A DNA stretch of 37,677 nt, from positions 1 through 37,677 of the forward strand of contig JAOAGV010000035.1 in the NCBI GenBank assembly GCA_026415575.1, given 5' to 3'. Of this stretch, positions 7,640 to 15,194 are shown piece after piece; the stretch's first letter is position 1, and each line of letters starts with the position of its first letter. The stretch is from Candidatus Sumerlaeia bacterium. Its GTDB lineage: Bacteria; Sumerlaeota; Sumerlaeia; JADFCW01. Made by a program: the position numbers and the translations under genes. The notes below the pieces were generated by a model. That model searched no databases. It saw only the letters and a list, made by a program, of their open reading frames with translations, and was not told the DNA's origin.

Positions 7640-10600
7640 ATGACGACTCTCTCGCCAACAGGTTTGGCGCGTAAGATTAACGCCCTGTTGGACGGCTTGG
7701 CTTTTCTCGATCACTGGAAGGAACGATTTCGCAATTCGCAGTCATTTGGGGCCACCCTCAAATCGCTTTGTCCGTTTCATCCGGGTGAATCCTTCCGCTC
7801 CTTTCTTTTGGACCTGAAGACCAAAACCTACCGGTGCACGGTGAACTCGTGCCCGGCCTCCGCCGGCGGGACATTTGCCGACCTTCACGCCCTGCTGACC
7901 GGAAAAACCCCGCTCGAAAGCCTTCTTGATCTCTGCGCGGTGTTTCATCTTCGTCTGCCGGACGACCTTCGTTACGAGATGACCGAAACCCTTGCCGACG
8001 AAGCGCGATCGCTCATGGCGCGGGGTCAAATGGACGCCGCGGAAAACCTTGCCGGTCTGGCTTTTCAGCAAGAACCGACCAATCCCAACTTTCTGCACCT
8101 TCTGGCGGAAATCTGTGATGCCCGGCAGCGTCCCGACCAGGCACGGTCTCATTACGAACACGCGCTGGAGCAAGCGATTGCCGAACAGGATTGGGCGCGG
8201 GCTGCCACGCTGCTTGACCGCCTCCGAACCACCTATCCGGATGAGCCGCTTTTTCTCGAACGAAGCGTTGAGGTCGCCCGCGCACAGAACGACCTGCCTC
8301 TGGCAGTTTCTTGCTGCCTTGAACTCGCGAAGCATCCCGACCTGACGCCCGAGCAGCAATGCCGTTGGCTCGAACAGGTGCGCGCTCTGGAACCGGATCG
8401 GCCGGAGATTCTTCAGCCGCTGGCGTCTTTGTACGATCAGACCGGTCGCGACGAGCAGGCTGTGGAAGTCCGCCTTGCGCTGGTGGAGTTTTACCACAAT
8501 AGCGGGCAATGGCGGAAGGCGCTCGATGTGCTGGAGGAAGTAATACGCTCTTGCCCAAACCGCGAGGATCTGGCCGCAAAGCAGGTGGAACTGCTGCTGG
8601 CGGGCCGGCTAAATGATGAGGCGGCAGCGCTTTTACAGAGACTGACCGACCAAGCCGTTGAAAAGGGTGATACCCCCGGTGCCGAACGATATTTGCTGCG
8701 CCTGTGCGAGGTCTGTCCTGCGGACGCGGAACCGTGCCGCCGTTTGCTGGCGCTTTTGGTGCAAACCGGACGGACTGAGGATGCGGCACAAATTGCCGAG
8801 AAACTCCTCGCGCTCTGCGACCCGGAAACCGCCGGCGAACGCTATGCCGCGATGCTTGAACAGCTCACCCAATGGGATCCGGACAATCCGGCTGCGTGGG
8901 GCCGCCTGATCACCCACTATGCCAGATGGGGCGATTCCGAGGCCGCCTTGCGCTGCCTGCGCGAATCGGTGGAATGGTATTTTCGACAGGGGAAAAAGGA
9001 AGACGCGCTCCAGCGCATTCAAACCATGCGTTCGCTGGCGGTGGATCATCCCCGGCAACAGCTGGAACTGGCCCGGCTTCTGGCCGCCCATGACTGCACG
9101 ACCGAGGCGTTGCACGAATTCGAGGCCGTCGCCCGCGAGTGCCTCAACAGCGATCCCGCGCTGGCCGAAGAAGCCTGCACCGCCGGTTTGCAATTGGACC
9201 CCGGCAACACGGCGCTTGAGGAAGCGCTCTTGCATCTGAGTCTTGCGGATAATCGCGCAGGAACTGTAGAACGCGGCATCCAACTGGCCGAACGCTATCG
9301 GGCCGCGGGAATGTTGGACCGTGGGCTGGCCGTGCTCGAGCGGCTCAAGCAGCGTCTTCCGGGCGAAATCCGGCCGCGGCTTCTTCTGGCCGCATGGACG
9401 GCCGAAGCCGGTTCCTTGGAACGCGGCGTGACCGAACTTTGCGATGCGGCCGAGGGGGATTTGTCGGCCGATCAAGCCGAACAAGTCATCGAAGCGGTGC
9501 GCGCATGGATGGCACGCCACGGCAGCCGGCCCCAATTGCTGCCGGTTATGGCGCGGCTGCACCGCATCCGACACGACGATGCGGCGTTGGTCGAAACTCT
9601 TCTCCAGATCGCGGCCGCCCAACGGAGTTCCGGCATGGCTGCCGCCGCCGAGGCAACCTATGCCGAGATTCTGTCCATCTGCCCCGACGAGGTGAGCGCA
9701 ATGCTGGGCCGCGCGGAGCTGGTGTATGCGCGGCGTGGATTTGTCGAGGCCAAACCATTGTTTCTTTCCGCCATCGCGCGCATGCACGCCCTCGGCCGCT
9801 TGGACGAGGCAGCGGCGATTTGCACGCAGTGTCTGCAGTGGGTTTCCGGCGATGTGGATATCCGCCGCCGGTTGGCTGCCCTTCTTGCGGAGCAGGGCAA
9901 GCTCGCCGAGGCCTGTGAACAGTGGGAGGCTGCCGCCGCCTGCTGTTTGAAGGTTCATGGCGATCCATCGGCAGCCCTCGAATGTTACGAAGAGCTGGAG
10001 AAACTCCAGCCCGACAATCCGCGAGTGCTTGAGAAGATCGAGCACGCGCGGGCGATTCAAAAGGAGCGGGAGCAGTCTGCCGGTCGGATGCAGAAGGCGG
10101 GCGAACCGACGGAGTCAAGCATTTCCGCTACCGAAGACACCTCCCGCGCGTTTGGATTGTTCGTCCAAGCTTTGGAGGCCGACCCGGAGAATCTGGATGT
10201 GCGCGAGTCGTGGGTGCAGTTTTTGTACGATCACAACCGGATCGAGGAAGGCCATCAGGCCCTGAAAGAACTCGTGGACCTGCTGGTGCGGAGAGGCAAG
10301 AGCAAGAAAGCGATCGAATGGTTGAGCCGGTCGGTCGAGCGTTTTCCGCAGGCAGCGGATTTGCAAACTCAGCTGGGTGACCTGTATCAGGCCGGCCGGG
10401 CCGCCGGACGTGCGTTGGCGGCATACAAAAAAGCCTTTGAGATTTACCGGCAATCCGGCGACACGGCCCCCGCGCGGGCCCTTGCTGAGAAAGTTCTGGC
10501 TGCCGATCCGCTGGATGTGGAAACGCGCGCCTGGCTTGCCGATCGTCTTTATGACGAGGGGCAGATCGAAGCCGCTTTGCGCCACTCGAATATTCTCACC

Positions 10601-11419
10601 GCCCAATACTGCGAACGGCGTCTCTATGACTTGGCCGAGCGAGAGTGTCGCCGTGTGGTGGCCCATGATCCCGACAATCTGGCCGCATGGCAGAAGATTC
10701 TCGAAATGGTCGAAAACCTTGGCGAGCAGACCGAGCATGTCTCGGATTATCTGCTGACGGCAAACCTTCTGGAGCGCCAAGGGCTTTTGGATGAGGCTGC
10801 GCAGATCTATGGCCGGGCGGTTCAATTGGACCCGGACAACCTTCAGGCCCGACGTTCCCTTGTCGACATCTACCATCAGCTGGGCGCGGTACAGGAAATG
10901 GCGTCGGAAGCACTCGAATTGGGCGATCGCTTGACGGCGCAAGGCCAAATTGAAGAGGCTCTCGATTGCTATCTGCGCGTTTTGGCCGTTCAACCCAACC
11001 ATCCGCGGGCCGCCGAAGCCGTCCGGCAGCTGGGCCGCAGCGTCACACGAACGGGCGGAGCCGCGGCCTCGCAGGTGCGCCGTAGAGTTGAAAGCCAGGA
11101 AGAAGCCGCGCTGCGCGAAGCCATCGCCGATTATCAGAAAATCCTGCGCGCCAATCCCAACACGCCGCTGGTGCGCAGCCAACTCGGCGACCTGTTGCTG
11201 CAGCTGGGCGACACGGACGGCGCAGTGCTCGAATGGGAACGCGCCGCGACGGAGTTTGCTGATGCCGGCGATTTCAAGCAGGTCGAGGCGGTCTGCGCAA
11301 AAATCCTCCAGATCAATCCCAATCATGCGCAAGCGAAAGAACGGCTTTCCCGCGTGCACGTGTGGAAAGACTCGATGGATGCGCTCGACAAGGCCATTCG
11401 CTCTCTGGAAGAAAGCTGA
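7640..11419 (+). CDS. DnaG-type zinc finger fused to long TPR solenoid
   Basis: A 1259-residue protein with no signal peptide or membrane segment, so probably cytoplasmic. Residues 40-85 resemble the CHC2 zinc-binding domain of DnaG primase: CPFHPGESF (C44, H47), then C66 and C71, then a GGTFADL segment. The spacing is C-x2-H-x18-C-x4-C, against C-x2-H-x17-C-x2-C in E. coli DnaG. No TOPRIM or polymerase domain follows. From about residue 110 to the end it is helical TPR-like repeats with signatures such as LDPDN, LQPDNP and INPNH. This suggests a scaffold, possibly nucleic-acid-linked; no function is established. The start is uncertain: the ATG at 7640 has only a close AAGG, and an in-frame TTG lies at 7628. 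Confidence 0.72.
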   Translation: MTTLSPTGLARKINALLDGLAFLDHWKERFRNSQSFGATLKSLCPFHPGESFRSFLLDLKTKTYRCTVNSCPASAGGTFADLHALLTGKTPLESLLDLCAVFHLRLPDDLRYEMTETLADEARSLMARGQMDAAENLAGLAFQQEPTNPNFLHLLAEICDARQRPDQARSHYEHALEQAIAEQDWARAATLLDRLRTTYPDEPLFLERSVEVARAQNDLPLAVSCCLELAKHPDLTPEQQCRWLEQVRALEPDRPEILQPLASLYDQTGRDEQAVEVRLALVEFYHNSGQWRKALDVLEEVIRSCPNREDLAAKQVELLLAGRLNDEAAALLQRLTDQAVEKGDTPGAERYLLRLCEVCPADAEPCRRLLALLVQTGRTEDAAQIAEKLLALCDPETAGERYAAMLEQLTQWDPDNPAAWGRLITHYARWGDSEAALRCLRESVEWYFRQGKKEDALQRIQTMRSLAVDHPRQQLELARLLAAHDCTTEALHEFEAVARECLNSDPALAEEACTAGLQLDPGNTALEEALLHLSLADNRAGTVERGIQLAERYRAAGMLDRGLAVLERLKQRLPGEIRPRLLLAAWTAEAGSLERGVTELCDAAEGDLSADQAEQVIEAVRAWMARHGSRPQLLPVMARLHRIRHDDAALVETLLQIAAAQRSSGMAAAAEATYAEILSICPDEVSAMLGRAELVYARRGFVEAKPLFLSAIARMHALGRLDEAAAICTQCLQWVSGDVDIRRRLAALLAEQGKLAEACEQWEAAAACCLKVHGDPSAALECYEELEKLQPDNPRVLEKIEHARAIQKEREQSAGRMQKAGEPTESSISATEDTSRAFGLFVQALEADPENLDVRESWVQFLYDHNRIEEGHQALKELVDLLVRRGKSKKAIEWLSRSVERFPQAADLQTQLGDLYQAGRAAGRALAAYKKAFEIYRQSGDTAPARALAEKVLAADPLDVETRAWLADRLYDEGQIEAALRHSNILTAQYCERRLYDLAERECRRVVAHDPDNLAAWQKILEMVENLGEQTEHVSDYLLTANLLERQGLLDEAAQIYGRAVQLDPDNLQARRSLVDIYHQLGAVQEMASEALELGDRLTAQGQIEEALDCYLRVLAVQPNHPRAAEAVRQLGRSVTRTGGAAASQVRRRVESQEEAALREAIADYQKILRANPNTPLVRSQLGDLLLQLGDTDGAVLEWERAATEFADAGDFKQVEAVCAKILQINPNHAQAKERLSRVHVWKDSMDALDKAIRSLEES

Positions 11420-11522
11420 GACCGGGCGAAGGCGGGGATCAGCGCACCGCAGTTCTGTCCGGTGTTTTCGTTGACAAGGCAGCAGTGCGCGCACACGGAC
11501 GGTGTGCGGGAACGGTTGCGGC

Positions 11523-12329
11523 ATGGCGGCGGAACGGGACTCCCTCGATTACAAAGCACTTCAGAAGCAACTGGCGGAATTGACCCTTGGCCGGCCGTTG
11601 TATTATTTCGCCCGCGTGGATTCGACCAACCAGTTTCTCCGCTCGCTTCCGCCCCATCAATGGCGCCACGGAGCCCTTGCTCTGGCCGACCATCAAACCG
11701 CCGGCCGCGGGCGCCACGGACGGCGCTGGAATGACCGGCCCGGCATGGCTCTCCTGTTCTCCTTGGCGCTGGATGCGGCAAGACCGCCCGCTGTCTGGCC
11801 GCTTCTGACGTTGGGGGCTGCCGTCAGTGTGTGCCGTGTTCTTGAAGGGCAGGGTCTTGCGGGGGTCAAAATCCGCTGGCCCAACGATATTCTGGTCGGT
11901 GAGCGCAAAGTCTGTGGCATTCTGGTTGAAAAGGCCAAAGTTCGTTCAGGACTGGTGTTGGGCGTCGGGCTCAATGTGCATCAAACGCTCGACGACTTTC
12001 CGCCCGCCATTCGGGCGCACGCCGGTTCGCTGCGGCTTTGTTCCGAGCGACCGTTCCGGCGCAGCGATCTGTTGGTGGCTTTTCTGAAGGATTTTGAAAA
12101 GGTCTTTTGTCTCTGGCAAGAAAGCGAGGACACCCCCCTGCTCGATGAATGCCGCGCCCGCATGGCCACCTTGGGCCGGCTTGTACATCTGCATTGCCAC
12201 GGCCGGCTGGTCGAGGGCGTGGTGATGGACCTTGACCGCGACGGCAGTCTGGTGCTGCGCGAGCCGACAGGCATCGTTTCGCGGTGGCACAGCGGCGAGG
12301 TCGAGTTGGCAAAGTGGACGGAAGATTGA
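11523..12329 (+). CDS. birA: Biotin--[acetyl-CoA-carboxylase] ligase, short form
   Basis: A 268-residue biotin protein ligase that makes biotinyl-AMP and transfers biotin to the carrier lysine of acetyl-CoA carboxylase. Key motifs are DSTNQF at 33-38, the adenylate-binding loop GRGRHGRRW at 61-69 and KIRWPND at 116-122, followed by K129 and CGILVE. GVGLNV and a small C-terminal SH3-like barrel complete it. No N-terminal helix-turn-helix domain is present, so this is a class I enzyme that should not repress biotin genes itself. The ATG at 11523 is chosen; a GTG at 11502 would add seven residues. It lies about 100 nt after the TPR gene and converges with proS. Confidence 0.93.
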   Translation: MAAERDSLDYKALQKQLAELTLGRPLYYFARVDSTNQFLRSLPPHQWRHGALALADHQTAGRGRHGRRWNDRPGMALLFSLALDAARPPAVWPLLTLGAAVSVCRVLEGQGLAGVKIRWPNDILVGERKVCGILVEKAKVRSGLVLGVGLNVHQTLDDFPPAIRAHAGSLRLCSERPFRRSDLLVAFLKDFEKVFCLWQESEDTPLLDECRARMATLGRLVHLHCHGRLVEGVVMDLDRDGSLVLREPTGIVSRWHSGEVELAKWTED

Positions 12330-12381
12330 GTGCTGCTTGCGGGCTTGGCTTCCTTCCGCCGAAAAGCGCAGAATCCCCTGC

Positions 12382-13839
12382 TCAATAGGCGCGGGCGAAA
12401 TACGCGATTCGGTTTGCCGGCCGGCCGGTGAAAAAGCATGGGCCAACCGAGGCGGGCTGTTCGAGCGGGATGCACCGGAGCGTGGCTTTGGTGTCTTCCT
12501 TGATTTTCGCTTCGTCATCGGCAGAGCCGGCCCAAGGCCCGACCACGAAACCGCGCTGCGACTCGATGATGTCGCGGAACTGGGCGTAGTTGGCGACGGT
12601 GCGGGTGTTTTGGTCGCGGAAGTCGCGCGCACGATTGAAAAGGGCCGTCTGGATTTCGTCGAGCAGGCGTCGGACGGTTTCGATCATCCGGTCTTCGGGA
12701 ATGAAGGCTTTTTTCTGCGCGCGGTCGCTGAGGTCGCGCCGGGCGATGCACACTTGGTTCTTGGCCATGTCTTTGGGGCCGATTTCGATACGAAGCGGCA
12801 CGCCGCGCAGGTCCCATTCGTTGTATTTCCAACCCGGGCTTTTGCTTTCGTCGAGGTCTGCGCGTGTACGAATGCCGGCGGCAGCCAGTGCCGCGTGAAG
12901 TGCCCGCGCCTTTTCCAGCACCGCGGCGCGATGCTCAGTGGTGATGACCGGAATAACAATTGTCTGACAGGGCGCCACGCGCGGCGGCAGGATGAGGCCG
13001 TTGTCGTCGCCGTGTACCATGACGATGCCGCCGACCAGACGCGTCGAGACGCCCCACGAGGTCTGCCAGACATATTTTTCCACATTGTCCTCGTCGAGAA
13101 ACTTGATGCCGAACACCTTGGCGAAATGCTGGCCGAGATTGTGCGAGGTGCCGGCCTGAAGCGCCAGACCGTCGGCCATCAGCGCCTCGACGGTATAGGT
13201 CATTTGCGCGCCGGCGAATTTCTCGCTCTCGCTTTTCTGGCCCGCCACAACAGGGATGGCCAACTCGGTTTCGATGAAGTCCTTATAGACGCCAAGCATC
13301 CGCAGCGTCTCTTCCTGCGCCTCTTCGTAGGTTCGGTGGCAGGTGTGGCCTTCCTGCCAGAGAAATTCGGAGGTGCGCAAAAACAGGCGCGTTCGCTTTT
13401 CCCACCGCACAACGTTGGCCCACTGGTTGATCAGCACCGGCAGGTCGCGGTAGGACTGAATCCACCTGGCATAGATGCTGCCGATGATGGCCTCGGAGGT
13501 GGGGCGGATGGCAAGGCGCTCTTCCAGTTCGTCGTTGCCGGCATAAGTCACCCAAGCACATTCGGGAGCGAAGCCTTGGACATGCTCGGCTTCGAGTTTA
13601 AGAAGGCTTTCGGGCACGAAAAGCGGAAAGTAGGCGTTCTCATGGCCGGTGGCTTTGATGCGGCGGTCGAGGGCATCGCGCATGTTTTCCCACAGCGTGT
13701 AGCCGTAGGGGCGGATGACCATGCAGCCCTTGATGTCGGTGTAGTCGGCCAGACCGGCGCGCAGCACCGTTTCCACATACCATTGGGAGAAGTCTTGAGA
13801 CTTGGGAGTGAGTTTCTGGGCGAATTCTTTTTCTGCCAC
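12382..13839 (-). CDS. proS: Prolyl-tRNA synthetase, archaeal/eukaryotic type
   Basis: A 485-residue class II aminoacyl-tRNA synthetase charging tRNA-Pro. It is the short type without the INS editing domain of the bacterial ProRS, as in Thermus and archaea. Visible features are the QDFSQWYVETVL start, RPTSEAII, class II motif 2 (FLRTSEFLWQEGHT), TSHNLGQHFAKVFGI and motif 3 (GVSTRLVGGIVMVHGDDNGL). A C-terminal anticodon-binding domain and zinc-type tail end in YFARAY. The open frame extends upstream to 14049, but that part reads through a 9-nt repeat array. A GTG at 13839 has GAGGAGG about 8 nt upstream and gives the usual family N-terminus, so I take it as the start. tRNA-Pro(UGG) lies about 8.7 kb away. 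Confidence 0.93.
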   Translation of the reverse strand: MAEKEFAQKLTPKSQDFSQWYVETVLRAGLADYTDIKGCMVIRPYGYTLWENMRDALDRRIKATGHENAYFPLFVPESLLKLEAEHVQGFAPECAWVTYAGNDELEERLAIRPTSEAIIGSIYARWIQSYRDLPVLINQWANVVRWEKRTRLFLRTSEFLWQEGHTCHRTYEEAQEETLRMLGVYKDFIETELAIPVVAGQKSESEKFAGAQMTYTVEALMADGLALQAGTSHNLGQHFAKVFGIKFLDEDNVEKYVWQTSWGVSTRLVGGIVMVHGDDNGLILPPRVAPCQTIVIPVITTEHRAAVLEKARALHAALAAAGIRTRADLDESKSPGWKYNEWDLRGVPLRIEIGPKDMAKNQVCIARRDLSDRAQKKAFIPEDRMIETVRRLLDEIQTALFNRARDFRDQNTRTVANYAQFRDIIESQRGFVVGPWAGSADDEAKIKEDTKATLRCIPLEQPASVGPCFFTGRPANRIAYFARAY

Positions 13840-13891
13840 GATGAAAGCCTCCTCAGAGTGTCGCAGAAGGAAAGGGTACGGGGGCGGCAGG

Positions 13892-13988
13892 ATGGACGGA
13901 GTAGACAGGGTAGACAACATGGCCCGGGTGGGGCCAAGGATTTTTGTTTTCTCTGTCCCTGATGTCCCTGTTGTCTGTGATGTCCAAC
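13892..13988. repeat. Period-9 array, inverted pair
   Basis: Left arm: ATGGACGGA, GTAGACAGG, GTAGACAAC (13892-13918). Right arm, in the opposite sense: CTGTCCCTG, ATGTCCCTG, TTGTCTGTG, ATGTCCAAC (13953-13988). The arms can pair into an imperfect hairpin. The array fills most of the 319-nt gap between proS and the next gene. The same unit recurs at 27042-27139 and 33393-33428. Confidence 0.7.
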
Positions 13989-14043
13989 GCGTCTTTTTTC
14001 CGCAACAACCCGCTCCTTTATTTTTTTCTCCTGCGATTTTCAG

Positions 14044-14072
14044 TTGCAAGCCGGTGAATCAAGTGCTTACAG
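14044..14072 (+). promoter_or_regulatory. Possible sigma70-like promoter
   Basis: TTGCAA (14044-14049), a 17-nt spacer and TTACAG (14067-14072) lie about 87 nt before the secreted-protein start codon. Both boxes are imperfect, so this is only a candidate. Confidence 0.25.
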
Positions 14073-14158
14073 AACATTTCTGTTGCATGGTTCAAAATCG
14101 AAAGGGTTTTCTGGTCGGTCGGTCGGACAAAGTCAAGCGCATAGAGGGGGAAGGTATC

Positions 14159-15172
14159 ATGAAGAGTACAAATGTGCGCCGCCGGTGTGCCGTGGGGTTC
14201 GCACTGATGCTGCTGGCAGCGCTGAGCGGACGGCCATGGGCCGCCGAAACCGCGCCGACCGCGCCCGCCGGCAATACGTCGGCGCTACCGGTTGCATCGC
14301 CGGCGCTTGTCGGAACGACCGTGCCGGTTGCGCCCTCCGTCTTTGTCGGCGGCGAACAGCCCAAGCCGGCTCCGCCACCTGTCCGGCCCGACTTCCGGAC
14401 GGCCCCGCCCAGCGAAGGCACCGTGACGTTTCTGGGAAAACTCCCCAAAGATACAAAAGTCTCCATCCCACCGTTCCGGGCATTTGGGAAAGGGGAGATC
14501 GAACTTCACGGCGAGGGTACTGCGGATGTTTCCGGCGAAGGCATGCTGTGGGCCGACACGGCCTCGTCGGTCGCACTGGACGCGGCCACGACGTTCACCC
14601 GAACCGCTCAAGGCGACGGCATTCTGTTTGACAAGTTTCGCGGCACCGCCCGCGTTAGCGGCTTCCCGTTCCATCTGCGTCTCAAGGGCGACCGTCTCCG
14701 GATCATGGCCACGGGCAAAGGCAAAGCGACGATGAGCGGCGAACTGGGCATGTACACGGCGATAGATGCAAACGGCCATCTGGTCAGCGGTGTCTGGAAA
14801 GGCAATCCCGTAATGCAAGCGTTTGCGCCGGTTGAAGAATCCGCGCCTGCCAAGAACAAGCCGGACTTAACCATTTCCAGCCGGCCGGAAGTGGGTTCAC
14901 TCGAGCTTCTGCCGGCGGTGCTTCCGGCGGTCAAGGTAACCACGCCACGCCCTTTGCCGTCGAGCGGAGGCGCGGCCACTGCGCCGCCGGCTGCGCCCGC
15001 TGCACCTGCCGCGACTCCGGCGGCACCCGCCGCGCCCCCGGCGGCGACACCCGCACAGCCAGCCGCGCCGGCTGCACCCGCACAGCCCGGTCAACCCGCT
15101 CCGACGCCGACACCAACGTCCGGCGCGCCGGAAGCTACGCCGGCCTCGCCGCCTCCGGCGCCGGGAAAATAG
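14159..15172 (+). CDS. Secreted protein with Pro/Ala-rich tail, function unknown
   Basis: A 337-residue protein that I cannot assign to a family. An N-terminal signal peptide (about 1-28, ending RPWAAE) is followed by a low-complexity Ala/Pro/Val linker. A beta-rich central domain covers about residues 85-220, with alternating hydrophobic and Gly-rich strands such as GEIELHGEGTADVSGEGML. The last 70 or so residues are almost entirely Pro, Ala, Thr and Gly (PAAPAAPAATPAAP-like). Such tails often span or contact the cell wall. The ATG at 14159 follows AGGGGGAAGG closely and begins the signal peptide, so the longer upstream open frame is rejected. It converges with the heparinase-like gene, 22 nt away. 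A polymer-like envelope role is a guess. Confidence 0.72.
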   Translation: MKSTNVRRRCAVGFALMLLAALSGRPWAAETAPTAPAGNTSALPVASPALVGTTVPVAPSVFVGGEQPKPAPPPVRPDFRTAPPSEGTVTFLGKLPKDTKVSIPPFRAFGKGEIELHGEGTADVSGEGMLWADTASSVALDAATTFTRTAQGDGILFDKFRGTARVSGFPFHLRLKGDRLRIMATGKGKATMSGELGMYTAIDANGHLVSGVWKGNPVMQAFAPVEESAPAKNKPDLTISSRPEVGSLELLPAVLPAVKVTTPRPLPSSGGAATAPPAAPAAPAATPAAPAAPPAATPAQPAAPAAPAQPGQPAPTPTPTSGAPEATPASPPPAPGK

Positions 15173-15194
15173 ACAACACCGGCTGTGTGGACTC

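Noticed and set aside
12232-13962. A 576-codon plus-strand open frame opposite proS
   Set aside because: It overlaps an unmistakable ProRS on the other strand and resembles no known protein.
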